Source: Stentor roeselii
Lineage: Eukaryota > Ciliophora > Heterotrichea > Heterotrichida > Stentoridae
DNA length: 64,000 nt
Direction: 5' to 3'
NCBI GenBank assembly: GCA_006503475.1
Contig: RSEH01000065.1
Location: 62,001 to 126,000, forward strand
Shown: positions 9,566-18,621 of the stretch, piece by piece
Numbering within the stretch: the stretch's first letter is position 1
How the letters are laid out: each line of letters starts with the position of its first letter
Position numbers and translations under genes: made by a program
The notes under the pieces: generated by a model
The model's database searches: none
Told to the model about the DNA's origin: nothing
The model's input: the letters and a program-made list of their open reading frames with translations, nothing else

Positions 9566-11668
9566 CTAACTTTTAGTCCTCCTTGAATTTTCCCTGCTTT
9601 CACATTTCTGACATTTCCATTCATTATCTTCTCTGGCCCTTTCAAGTGATCCGGAATAACCAATGCACTTTAAATGAAACCAGTTTTCACATTTCGTGCA
9701 TTCAATCATTTCATTTTCTTTTACTTTTTCTTCCCATTGTGCCTGGGTCCACTCAGCCATCCAAGGGATTTCATAGTAAAAAGGCTTGTTGCAAACGCAG
9801 TAAGTGTCAGAGCTGACTTGAAGGACTTTCTTCTTCTTGGGTCTCGGTTGCTTTACCTGAGGAAGACCTGCGCCGGAGTACAAAGAAATTTGCTTTCCAA
9901 GCAACATCATTTCATTTCTGATCTTGTTAAACAATGTGTCTTGATACCTCTTGAAACACTCTTCTGATGACCGTCGGTCAATCGAGATGCTTTCTTCAAG
10001 TAACACTGAAGGCGCGATTATTGAAAAGTACTCAGGACGACTTATGCTTACCTTTGAACAACGCGTGTTTCCTTTCAAGTTAATCGTTATCTGAAATGGA
10101 ACTTTTTGACTTCGGTTCAATTTATATAAAAACTGCTGAATTCGGTATTCAAGCAGCAAGTCTTCTTCACTTGAAAAAACTTTAAAAGACACTCCACGGG
10201 TCTTCCCAGTTCTCTTTTTTTTTACAAGTCTCGCTTGAGCCTTGCATTTATTAAAAAATTTTTCCATGGATTTGCAGAATTTCAGCAAATCTTCAGAAAT
10301 TTGTTTTTGTCGAAATTCTAAAATTTTTCTTAATTTTTGAGACTTGTGAAGGTCACAAAAGACTTTTTTTTCATTTGACTTGCTGGAGACGAACTGGTCT
10401 TTTCCGCATTCTGGGTGGAAAAACTTGTAACACTGGGGAAAAGAACATTGAATGCACATCCCGACCTTTGAAAAGCAGACCTCGCATTGAAAGCCGGACT
10501 TGCAGAGGTCGAGAGCGTATAATTCAACAGAGCCGTTTCGAAAACAGACTCCAGGTGTGTGAAGTGCACAGAAACAATGGACCCAGAGGCAGGTTTCAGA
10601 GTTTTTTACGTGATTTAAGACCTGAAAACGAGAGTCACAAGCTGAATGAGAAGTTTTACGAAAGATTCCTTCAGACTTGGAACAAAGAACACAGGTTTTT
10701 ATGGAATCTGGGTTTTCGCATTGGTCGCAGAGGAAGGAGGAGGAAGGTGCAGGACGATAACACTTGGCATGGACTGAAAGAGAACATTTGGAACATGTTA
10801 GAAGATGATCGTCGCTTGACTTGCAGATCTGGCAAAGGTTTTCTGTGGCACTTGAAGTGGAAGTATCGAGTTTTAAGGATGAATTTTTTACTTTTTCATT
10901 ATTTTTCTGGTTTTCTTCTAGTTTTATATTTCCTGGTTTTTTTTTCTTTTCGAGACTTTCCATTAGTTCCTTGATGAGTTTTTCGTTTCTTCTTGAACAG
11001 GACTCTAAAGACCATGACACTTGTGAGAGACTTGAAGAGATATAATCAGAGGACTCAGAAGACTCGTATTTCAACTCAAATTGCTTTGATAAGGGAAAAA
11101 CTGGAAAACGGGTCAAGTCGAACTCACTAGGAAAGTACTCAAGGCTGACAAGATTCCAAAAAATAAACCCGTTGCATTGATTTGCTGGAGAATCCTTATC
11201 TTTCAGTTCTTTTTCCCATAAAGGACTTGAGATAATCTTTCGACTCATTGATTTCAAATAACCTGTCTTCCAAGAGTCTTTCTTTTTAATACTTGAAGAG
11301 TGAATGTCGCAATAATTTGAATCGCTGTGAAGAAATGAGGAACACCACGGGTGGATCAGTCTTTGGCAGTCTTTGTATGTGCAACGGTAGCAGAGACCTA
11401 AAGATCCGCATTCGCAGCAGCCTTTGTTTTTTAGACATATTTCGTGAACATGGCCGGTTAAATTTATAAATATGCCTGAGGGAAGTTTTGTTAGAGGTGG
11501 TGATGTTCGTCTGCAGAAGATGCAAAAAGGAGGGTCGGGGTAAGTAATTGATGGTCGTGGGTCTTTACAGTCTGAAGATGTTTTAGCACTAGCATCAACC
11601 TTTTTTGACTTAGCCAAGGATCGTGAAGATCTTGATCGCTTTTTCTTAGCCTGAGGAGAACTTAGCAT
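9566..11668 (-). CDS. Multi-PHD-finger chromatin protein (PHD plus extended PHD)
   Basis: A 700-residue protein with several zinc modules. An extended-PHD-like cluster lies near residues 47-125 (FCIFCRRT... ending CDIH). A canonical PHD finger follows near 276-320 (CQICKSSDDHLLTCSKC). Directly after it is an extended PHD near 325-445 (CVLCSKSEGIF ... HPECG ... CDLHKS). A C-terminal PHD at about 623-690 starts YCVCNKP and carries an insert of about 25 residues between its first two cysteine pairs. PHD followed by ePHD is the arrangement of BRPF/JADE and MLL-type proteins, which read histone tails in acetyltransferase or methyltransferase complexes. No catalytic domain is visible. The N terminus is basic and Ser-rich. 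Nuclear function is inferred from the family. Confidence 0.85.
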   Translation of the reverse strand: MLSSPQAKKKRSRSSRSLAKSKKVDASAKTSSDCKDPRPSITYPDPPFCIFCRRTSPPLTKLPSGIFINLTGHVHEICLKNKGCCECGSLGLCYRCTYKDCQRLIHPWCSSFLHSDSNYCDIHSSSIKKKDSWKTGYLKSMSRKIISSPLWEKELKDKDSPANQCNGFIFWNLVSLEYFPSEFDLTRFPVFPLSKQFELKYESSESSDYISSSLSQVSWSLESCSRRNEKLIKELMESLEKKKKPGNIKLEENQKNNEKVKNSSLKLDTSTSSATENLCQICKSSDDHLLTCSKCSLSVHAKCYRPAPSSSFLCDQCENPDSIKTCVLCSKSEGIFRKTSHSACDSRFQVLNHVKNSETCLWVHCFCALHTPGVCFRNGSVELYALDLCKSGFQCEVCFSKVGMCIQCSFPQCYKFFHPECGKDQFVSSKSNEKKVFCDLHKSQKLRKILEFRQKQISEDLLKFCKSMEKFFNKCKAQARLVKKKRTGKTRGVSFKVFSSEEDLLLEYRIQQFLYKLNRSQKVPFQITINLKGNTRCSKVSISRPEYFSIIAPSVLLEESISIDRRSSEECFKRYQDTLFNKIRNEMMLLGKQISLYSGAGLPQVKQPRPKKKKVLQVSSDTYCVCNKPFYYEIPWMAEWTQAQWEEKVKENEMIECTKCENWFHLKCIGYSGSLERAREDNEWKCQKCESRENSRRTKS

Positions 11669-12030
11669 ATTTAGGATTATAAGATTGGACTCTTAAACAT
11701 TTTGTTAGGACTTTTGGAAGTTTTAGCTACCATTTATTATTATAAGTTTAGTATCATCAGGTTTCTTCTAATGGGAAAATCTAAGTAAGTTTAATTGTTT
11801 CAGTATATTCAATCCCAGAAGATTATCCAAACAACACCCTATAAAATTAACGAAGTTCCATTTTCAAGTTTTAATCATGTAATCTAAATTTCTTTAAAAT
11901 TTTCAAAATCTTTTCAAAACCTTCAAAAATTCATCAATCGAAAAACCACCTAAACCAATTCCCCATCATTTAAACCTCTCCCTCCAAAATCTAACCAAAA
12001 CCCCTAAAAATCCAAAATAAACCCAATTAA
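11669..12030. other. Spacer between PHD gene and RPB4
   Basis: This 362-bp non-coding stretch lies upstream of the PHD gene and downstream of RPB4, both on the minus strand. From about 11840 the plus strand becomes markedly C-rich and G-poor, and this bias continues into the 3' end of RPB4. No RNA gene or conserved site was recognised. Confidence 0.5.
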
Positions 12031-12408
12031 CTACTGAGAATTTTTCAACCTTGCAATTTCTTCTAAAATATGCCCTAAAAACGGTTCCTCATCTTCTTTA
12101 AACCTCATAAGTTCCGGTATCAAAGCCTTAGCCTCCTGGACAGTTTCAGGGCACAAGTTGATTAAAAGAGTGATTTCAGTTTGAGTGAATCCACTTTCAA
12201 CAAGTAAAGTTCTAACTTCACCAGCGATTTGCCCATCAGGGAACTTATTAAATCTTTTCGAGTAATTATAAATCTTTTCAAAGATCGAATTTTGCCCAGC
12301 AGCTTTTCCCTGATCTTTAAAGTACTGCAAGACGATGACGACTTCAGGGATGCTAAGAGCATTAGCACTTGCGAATTCAGGTCCGAGTTTTCCTGCAAGA
12401 TCTTCCAT
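12031..12408 (-). CDS. RPB4: RNA polymerase II subunit RPB4
   Basis: A 125-residue protein matching the Rpb4/RpoF family across its length. Conserved blocks visible are the helical middle (YNYSKRFNKFPDGQIAGEVR), the LINLCPETVQEAKALIPELM motif near residues 82-101, and the closing LGHILEEIARLK. In the enzyme this subunit pairs with RPB7 to form the stalk that contacts nascent RNA and initiation factors. The family usually has 120-220 residues; this copy lacks a long N-terminal extension. The start codon is 17 bp from that of the divergent gene at 12426, so the promoters must overlap. Confidence 0.92.
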   Translation of the reverse strand: MEDLAGKLGPEFASANALSIPEVVIVLQYFKDQGKAAGQNSIFEKIYNYSKRFNKFPDGQIAGEVRTLLVESGFTQTEITLLINLCPETVQEAKALIPELMRFKEDEEPFLGHILEEIARLKNSQ

Positions 12409-12425
12409 TTACATATCTTGTAATA
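12409..12425. promoter_or_regulatory. 17-bp spacer between divergent start codons
   Basis: Only TTACATATCTTGTAATA separates the ATG of RPB4 (minus) from the ATG of the next gene (plus). Core promoter elements and 5' UTRs of both genes must therefore be tiny or lie inside the opposing coding sequences. Confidence 0.6.
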
Positions 12426-12875
12426 ATGGAATATCAGAGCCGGATTTCAAATACCCCGATATACGACCAGGAGTCCTTAGACGATATTTATAAAGGGTTC
12501 ACCCCCGCAAGTGGCTCGAGAGACTCTTCTCCGTTTTACTCGTCACCAGGGACTAGAAGAGATGCGAATATTCGAACGTTTCAAACTAAGTACCTGACAA
12601 AAAGACATCGGTTTTTTAAGGTCACTGTCAAGGAGGACTCTGTGGAAGAAGCCTTGACTGCTGTGGAAAGAAAACTGAAAACACTTGTGGAAAGGTTTAA
12701 TGGAGATTTGCATGTTTGTAAGGTCTCTGGAGTTAGTGATATTACAGCTTATTTCATTGTTAATGAAGAGTTTAGCAGCTCTGCTTGGGCGAAGGAGTTG
12801 GAAGATTCGCTGGTTATGTTTATTAAACCGGGGTCGAAACCCAGCTTGTTGGAAATGGCGAACTTTAGGAATTAG
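12426..12875 (+). CDS. Hypothetical 149-residue protein
   Basis: The ATG at 12426 gives the start MEYQSRISNTPIYDQ; the frame is open a little further upstream but that would run into RPB4. The first 55 residues are Ser/Pro-rich. Residues about 60-145 look like a compact alpha/beta fold (HRFFKVTVKEDSVEEALTAV ... ITAYFIVNEEF). No family is recognised. It is divergent from RPB4 across 17 bp, and the kinase gene follows 98 bp downstream on the same strand. Balanced amino-acid content and the alternation of hydrophobic positions support a real protein. Confidence 0.7.
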   Translation: MEYQSRISNTPIYDQESLDDIYKGFTPASGSRDSSPFYSSPGTRRDANIRTFQTKYLTKRHRFFKVTVKEDSVEEALTAVERKLKTLVERFNGDLHVCKVSGVSDITAYFIVNEEFSSSAWAKELEDSLVMFIKPGSKPSLLEMANFRN

Positions 12876-12973
12876 ATATATCTGGATGTATTTTTTTTAG
12901 TTTCTTTAGAGTTTTTAGAAGGTTTAGAATTTATGTTTAATTTTGATGCTTTTCTTACACTTTGAATATTAAA

Positions 12974-14569
12974 ATGGGAGACTACCGTCCGTCCCCTGCC
13001 AGGTCCTCCAAGTTATCCTCAAAGCGAGGTTCAAAAGAATCAATCCAGATCCAAAAGCCAAAATCCAAAACTCGAATCTCATCTCCAGAAGCCTATTCAA
13101 AAGTCTCTCCAAGTTCCAACAAAAGTTCTAATTCCAACCTGAGTATTCAAGGCCAGGTCCTTGATTCCAAGTTTCTCGAACCGAAATACCGAGAACTACT
13201 TGCCAAGTACCTCGCAGCGAGTTCTCGGCAGAACTCTCCTCAAGAGACACACACAAGTCGCCCTAAGGTCGAAAAAAAAGTGGTTCATCGAAAGTCTGCA
13301 TCGAACCAGTCAAGTCCTTTGGTTCCTCGTCTTTCAATTGAACCTTTCAAGGTTGAATCTGGGAAAATTACGGAAAATTCGAATTTGTCTCAAGATAAAA
13401 CTGTCAGAAATGAATCTAGAAGACATGCTTCTGCGGAAGTTAAAAATTCTCATAGTTCTAGTGCCAAAAGCCTTGGAGGGCAACTTGATACTTGTCGGAA
13501 GGAACAGGAAGAGTCGAAACGGGAAAGATTGCTTCAGGGACTTGTTAATTCGGCTAGGAATGGAAATGTTTTGCTTACAACGTCAAGTTTTTATATGATT
13601 GGAAAACAGTTGGGGAAAGGAGCTTTTGGTAAAGTTTATCTTGGACTTCATCGAATCACTGGCCTTAAAGTCGCTATTAAAACCATTGACAAGTCCATTA
13701 TTGAAGATGAAAGAACTCGAAGAAAGGTATTTCAGGAAGTATATGTTATGAAAAGAGTCAACCATCAGAATGTCATCCGGCTATTAGAAGTCTTTGAATC
13801 AAGTAAACACTTGATGATCGTTTTAGAATATTCAGGAGGAGGCGATTTGTTGCAACTAGTGAAGTCTCGAGGTCATTTGACAGAAACTGAAGGTAAAAAT
13901 ATCTTCAGTCAAGTGATCGATGCAGTGAAAGCCTGTCACGATAAAAACATAATCCACCGAGACGTAAAACTAGACAACATCCTAATAACAACCGATTTCA
14001 CATGTGTAAAGCTCTGCGACTTCGGAGTAAGCCGTACAGTAAAGCCAAATGAAAAGATCTTCGACCAATGCGGTACTCCCGCATACCTCGCTCCAGAAAT
14101 AGTAGCAGACCGAGGATACGACCCTTTTTTTGTCGACATCTGGAGCATGGGTGTTCTTCTTTACGCGATTCTCTCAGGAACAGTTCCATTTCGAGCGAAA
14201 TCTTTGCAAGAGCTTCACAAGTTGATTCTTCGATGCAAGTACCAGATGCCTGAGAATGTCTCTGAAAATGCTCAGGACTTGATAAGAAGAATGCTGAATC
14301 CTATTCCTCATTTAAGGATTTCTTTGGAAGAAATGAAAAAACATCCTTGGTTTGAACAGTTTCTTGGAGACTCGGCTGTTGAGGACTCTATTGCGCCCAG
14401 GTTCCTTGGAAACTTTTGGGCTAGTGTTAGGAGATGTAGTGAAAAAGAGATTATTGGAAGGATGAGTGAAATGGGATTTGAAAGTGAATTTGTTTATGCC
14501 TCGCTGAGGAATAAGGAGATTAATCATGTTACTGCTACTTATTATTTGATGGAAATTGCGGGGGTGTAG
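12974..14569 (+). CDS. CAMK-group Ser/Thr protein kinase with C-terminal UBA-like domain
   Basis: A 531-residue protein read from the ATG at 12974. The first 200 residues are Ser/Lys-rich and probably disordered. The kinase domain spans about 206-460, with glycine loop LGKGAFGKVYLG, VAIK lysine, catalytic loop HRDVKLDN, magnesium loop CDFGVS, and GTPAYLAPEI, so it should be active. A helical segment near 490-528 (IIGRMSEMGFESEFVYASLR) resembles the UBA domain found after the catalytic domain in AMPK-related/MARK-type kinases. The pathway is not deducible. The frame contains GTAAAAATATCTTCAG at 13893-13908, an intron look-alike, but it encodes conserved kinase sequence and removing it would break the frame. 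Confidence 0.9.
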   Translation: MGDYRPSPARSSKLSSKRGSKESIQIQKPKSKTRISSPEAYSKVSPSSNKSSNSNLSIQGQVLDSKFLEPKYRELLAKYLAASSRQNSPQETHTSRPKVEKKVVHRKSASNQSSPLVPRLSIEPFKVESGKITENSNLSQDKTVRNESRRHASAEVKNSHSSSAKSLGGQLDTCRKEQEESKRERLLQGLVNSARNGNVLLTTSSFYMIGKQLGKGAFGKVYLGLHRITGLKVAIKTIDKSIIEDERTRRKVFQEVYVMKRVNHQNVIRLLEVFESSKHLMIVLEYSGGGDLLQLVKSRGHLTETEGKNIFSQVIDAVKACHDKNIIHRDVKLDNILITTDFTCVKLCDFGVSRTVKPNEKIFDQCGTPAYLAPEIVADRGYDPFFVDIWSMGVLLYAILSGTVPFRAKSLQELHKLILRCKYQMPENVSENAQDLIRRMLNPIPHLRISLEEMKKHPWFEQFLGDSAVEDSIAPRFLGNFWASVRRCSEKEIIGRMSEMGFESEFVYASLRNKEINHVTATYYLMEIAGV

Positions 14570-15245
14570 ATAGATAGTGTAATTTTTATAATTAGAGAAT
14601 TTTTTAAGTAGGAGGTTTTGGAGAGATCTTTTAGGAATGTTTATCCAAAATAAAAGAAGACCTACCAGATCCTATCTGCCCATTAGTGAAATAAATCAAA
14701 AGTTGTATAAGAAATCAATATCTAGAGAATTAAACACAATATCCTGATTGGTATATCATCATTGGGACTATCTTTGACCATTACCTCTTCTCCGCATCCT
14801 TAAAAACCTATCGAAACAGCTAGAAGGAATACTTTTCATCAACTCAAGACTATAATTTTTTAAATTTATCAATTAATTTACTTATTAATATTGAATGGTT
14901 GAGGTTTGAGTCAGAAATCCATTTCATTAACTATCGCGTATTGCTCTAATTCAATCCTCTAAGATAAATAATGTTGAAAGGCATCAAAAGAAGTAGTTGA
15001 AGTACTATTCTATTCAAATAATTATTGAAATGGTTTCTTGTAAAGTATGAAGTACCTTAGTCTCTAGAGTTCATATAAACTATTTCAATAATAAAGTACC
15101 TCGATAGAAAGTATATAAAAAAATCATCCTTAAGATATCTTCTTCAAATTTATTAAATAAATAACTAATCTAACTGCATCCTCAACCTAAAATATTCCCA
15201 AAAATCTAAAACTTAAACCAATAAAATCGAACACATTACTATTAC
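14570..15245. other. 676-bp spacer between convergent kinase and kinesin genes
   Basis: Both flanking genes end here, so the stretch must hold their 3' ends. Apart from an inverted repeat at 15022-15091 nothing was recognised. The plus strand is C-rich and G-poor towards the kinesin end. Confidence 0.5.
15022..15091. repeat. Inverted repeat able to form a 15-bp hairpin
   Basis: TTATTGAAATGGTTT at 15022-15036 is matched by AAACTATTTCAATAA at 15077-15091, leaving a 40-nt loop. The single non-Watson-Crick position would be a G-U wobble if the plus strand were transcribed. It lies between two convergent genes, so it could be a 3'-end signal, an RNA structure or the trace of a small inverted-repeat element. 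Confidence 0.55.
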
Positions 15246-18200
15246 CTAAAAAACATTGCAACAAGAACTACTTCTCTTAGCAGGAGGTTCAATATTAAGT
15301 TTCGCTTCCCTTTCCTGAAGTTCCTGAATCCTTTTATTATATTCAACTTCCTTCCTAAGTTGTTCAGCTTTCAACTTCTGCAACTGTTGTTCCTTAATTT
15401 CCAATTCCGCCCTAAGCGCATCAGTATCTTCACTAAGTGGATTAGCAAGTATACTAGGTCCAATATGACTACTAGAATGATCATTGACAGGTAAATGATT
15501 AATAGGCGAAATAGAGTCCATATCTTTAAAACTCTTTTTAAGGGACTTGGTATGACTGAAGTCTTTATTCGAAGCCTTGATTTTGCTCATTTCCCTTTCC
15601 TTCTTAGCAGCGCTCATATCTCCATAGATGCTGATAGTCAAAGCACGATTTAACAGATCATCTGCCATTTCCAAGTTAATCGGAAGTTTATGCATAGCTG
15701 AATAATTAAACTTGGGGTTAGTAGTAGTTTCATCAACCATGGGAGTTTTGAACTCTTCTCCTTGCAAGGCGTTTAAGGTATAAGCGCAGAAAGTTTTCGA
15801 TGAAAAGTTTTCAGGAATTCCGATGGCTTCATAGATCTTGATGTTCATTGAAAGCTCTTTTCCCAGCAGGTCTTTCAAAGTGTCGAAAGTTTCTAAGTCA
15901 AGTCCTTCAACTGAGATAAGGACTGAGACCTTCAAAGCACCTTGGTTATTGCCGTGGTCGTCGATGATGGCCATGGTATCGTCTTCGATTGGTTGAAGGT
16001 GAAAAACGGTATCAGTGTAGAAGTAAGCCTGGCCTATTAAGTGGTAAGTGTCGCTTAAACTTTCCACGTTATCAGTGAACGGGTCGTAGTCCAAGTCGAT
16101 TTCATTCAAATCGCCTCCTAAGTCAAGTTGATTGCAGATTTCTTGCATGTCAATCATTCTACCTTCGAGCTTATCAAAACTCCAGTGGATTTGAAAGTCT
16201 TCAGAGATATCTGGATAAATGACCTTTACCCTCACGTTCGTGTTTTGAAGACCTTTACCGATACCCCCGCCTTCTCTATACAGCTCTGGCTGGTACTTCA
16301 CATTTTTACCTAAGAGCAAAGCACGTTCATTTGCTTCATTTATCTGTTGAATAGCATGTGCCAGAAGCTTTTTAAGTCTTTCTAAAGCGTTGCGATTGTC
16401 TTCATGTTCTTTAAGCACCTGCTCCTTTCTTCTTAACTCGTCTTCCATCGCCCTTTGCCTTGCAAGAAGTTCTTGTTCTCGATCAGCGAGGGCCTTTTGA
16501 GCAGCTTTATCAGTCTTATTGCGATTTTTCATCATTTCTTCCAGTTGTTTTTTTTCTTCTTCCATTTTTTTCCGGGCTTCTTCGAATTCCGCTTCTAATT
16601 TTTTTTTGAGTTGCTCTTCTTTTGCTTTAAGTTCTTCGTCTTGGTTGCCTAGAAGACCTCGGACTTGGTCTTCATTTGCTTCTTTGACGGCATGTTCCCA
16701 GTCAAAGGTACTGCTGGATAGTTCTTCTGGGTCGATGTAAAGGAAATAGTTGTGGTTTCCGAAACGTAAACGAGTTTGGTTCTCTAAAACTGTTGGCTTT
16801 AGTAATGGCTTTCCGTTTAGAAGGGTCTTTGCTGATGGGTCTGAGGATGGGAAGATTGTGCAGGTATCGTTTTGGTACTCGACTACGCAGTGGTCTATCG
16901 CAATTCCGAGACCGTCTACTGTGATGTCTGGAGGGTTGTTTGGGTTTTTTTTACCGATTCGGTTTGTACCTTTTTTGAAACCGTGTTGGATGAAACCACT
17001 TAACAAAGGATCCTCATTCAAATTCGACAAATGTGGAGTTTTCAAATTCGCCTTCGACGTATCCGAATGTAAAGCCGGAGTTCTATGAGTTTCTTTAACC
17101 CTATCCTGATAAGTTCTCTCAGCTTCTTCCTTCTGCCTTTTAAGTTCTTCAATCTGCCTTTCATACTGTATCCTAAGTTCATCATTGGCTCTTGAATCTC
17201 CAACTCCTCCAGAGAACGACTTCCCTTCAAGCATTGCTTTAAGTTTTTCATTCTCTTCCTTGAGTTCCCTGATGAGTTTCTCCTGCGGAGTTTCATTAAC
17301 AATAGCTTGATTTTTGATAGACTTGACCTGATCAGCATATCTAAGAGTGCTGATAGTTTCCTCGAGGTTATAAGTAGCAGGACTAATGGCAGCAATCATT
17401 GTAGTCTTCGAGTTGCCTCCTAAAGCGTTTTGAAGAATTCTAGTCAAACTACTTTCTCTATAAGGAACCACTTCTTTACTTCCTCCAGTCGCTTTCTTCG
17501 CAAGAGCAGTGATGACTCTTCCTAAAGTCGACAAAGACTTATTAATATTCGCACCTTCTTTTAAAGTATCACCCGTGGCGCCTGTCTTTGCAGCACGTTC
17601 AGAGCCTGCCAAGTCAACAAGATTAATATTGCTGACTTTTCTATTAAGTGGCTTTCCAGTATCATCATACATTATCTGAGTGAAACAAATAGTAAGTACT
17701 GTATGTGCCCGAGAACTTGTCGCATTCATTTGAGTCGCAGCGACAGTCCGATTATTATTTCCTTTATCAAGAACAGCCGAGATTTCATCATAGTTCGAAC
17801 AAGGTGTTTTCGAGAGTCCTTCAACATAAACTCCAGATTTCGGGTCTTCTCTGACCTTGAGTCCACCTTTGACCCTGTCACTTGGAGGTTTTACCAGGTC
17901 TTGTATTTGTTCATTGTAAATTTCAAGCATGCTTGCCTGGACCTCACAGTGCAGGGTGTTACTTTCAACACTTGCTATTCTTTTAAAGATTTCTTCACAG
18001 ACTATCGGGATGATTCCTTTGTTTTTACCGTAGCCGACCATGGAGTAGGACTTGCCTGAACCTGTCTGTCCATAAGCGAAAAGACAGCAGTGGTAACCTT
18101 CGAAGGCGTTGTTTAAGACACCTACTCCGAGGTCGTTGTAGACAAGTCGCTGGTCGGCGTATCGGGAAGAGGGATTGTCTTTTACCATCATTCCACTGTC

Positions 18201-18386
18201 AGGGTCTTCGACGAAACCGTCGTGGGACCAGTAGCTGTAGTCGAAGAAGAACTCTTTGGTTAGCTCGGGACTGTAAACTTTAGTCATTTTACCTTGCATG
18301 TCTACGCATAAGACGGCGCCTTCGGATTTTTCACGGTTGTTGAATGGACGCACTCGTACTGCCACTTTAACTGAACTATCACTCAT
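15246..18386 (-). CDS. Kinesin-3 family motor with FHA domain and C-terminal CaaX-like box
   Basis: A 1046-residue protein. The motor domain fills residues 1-370 with P-loop GQTGSGKS at 106-113, switch I region NATSSRAHT and switch II DLAGSE. A forkhead-associated domain follows near 480-590, then coiled coil rich in Glu and Lys (about 590-690), then a region like the KIF1 stalk (HLQPIEDDTMAIIDDHGNNQ) and a C2-like segment near 850-920. These features mark kinesin-3 (KIF1/UNC104), plus-end motors that carry vesicles or ciliary cargo along microtubules. The usual C-terminal PH domain is absent. Instead the protein ends SSSCCNVF, which fits a CaaX box and suggests lipid anchoring; this is inference. 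Confidence 0.92.
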   Translation of the reverse strand: MSDSSVKVAVRVRPFNNREKSEGAVLCVDMQGKMTKVYSPELTKEFFFDYSYWSHDGFVEDPDSGMMVKDNPSSRYADQRLVYNDLGVGVLNNAFEGYHCCLFAYGQTGSGKSYSMVGYGKNKGIIPIVCEEIFKRIASVESNTLHCEVQASMLEIYNEQIQDLVKPPSDRVKGGLKVREDPKSGVYVEGLSKTPCSNYDEISAVLDKGNNNRTVAATQMNATSSRAHTVLTICFTQIMYDDTGKPLNRKVSNINLVDLAGSERAAKTGATGDTLKEGANINKSLSTLGRVITALAKKATGGSKEVVPYRESSLTRILQNALGGNSKTTMIAAISPATYNLEETISTLRYADQVKSIKNQAIVNETPQEKLIRELKEENEKLKAMLEGKSFSGGVGDSRANDELRIQYERQIEELKRQKEEAERTYQDRVKETHRTPALHSDTSKANLKTPHLSNLNEDPLLSGFIQHGFKKGTNRIGKKNPNNPPDITVDGLGIAIDHCVVEYQNDTCTIFPSSDPSAKTLLNGKPLLKPTVLENQTRLRFGNHNYFLYIDPEELSSSTFDWEHAVKEANEDQVRGLLGNQDEELKAKEEQLKKKLEAEFEEARKKMEEEKKQLEEMMKNRNKTDKAAQKALADREQELLARQRAMEDELRRKEQVLKEHEDNRNALERLKKLLAHAIQQINEANERALLLGKNVKYQPELYREGGGIGKGLQNTNVRVKVIYPDISEDFQIHWSFDKLEGRMIDMQEICNQLDLGGDLNEIDLDYDPFTDNVESLSDTYHLIGQAYFYTDTVFHLQPIEDDTMAIIDDHGNNQGALKVSVLISVEGLDLETFDTLKDLLGKELSMNIKIYEAIGIPENFSSKTFCAYTLNALQGEEFKTPMVDETTTNPKFNYSAMHKLPINLEMADDLLNRALTISIYGDMSAAKKEREMSKIKASNKDFSHTKSLKKSFKDMDSISPINHLPVNDHSSSHIGPSILANPLSEDTDALRAELEIKEQQLQKLKAEQLRKEVEYNKRIQELQEREAKLNIEPPAKRSSSCCNVF

Positions 18387-18621
18387 TTATAAAGGTTAGG
18401 ATTTTTGGGATTGGGAAAAGTTAGTTGGTTGGAAAGGTTTAGAAAAATTTGGAAATTTTGAAGTGCTTTGATGAAAATGGTTTATTTTAGAATTTGGTGA
18501 ATTTCATGGTTTTAAGTTAAAATCAAGAGATTCTTTTAAATTTTAAAATATTTTAATCATAGATAAATCTTCGATTTAATCAGCTAATATCCAGAAGTAC
18601 CCATAAAGAGAATATAAAATA
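18387..18621. promoter_or_regulatory. Divergent spacer between kinesin and coproporphyrinogen oxidase
   Basis: These 235 bp separate two start codons and must contain both promoters. The plus strand is G-rich next to the kinesin gene and flips to C-rich next to the oxidase gene. No specific element was recognised. Confidence 0.45.

Noticed and set aside
10375-10974. 199-codon plus-strand open frame
   Set aside because: It lies antisense to the PHD gene, whose cysteine clusters are clearly the real coding signal; the Arg-rich composition is a shadow.
13893-13908. GTAAAAATATCTTCAG as a 16-nt intron in the kinase gene
   Set aside because: It encodes conserved kinase residues (EGKNIFSQVI) and its removal would break the frame.
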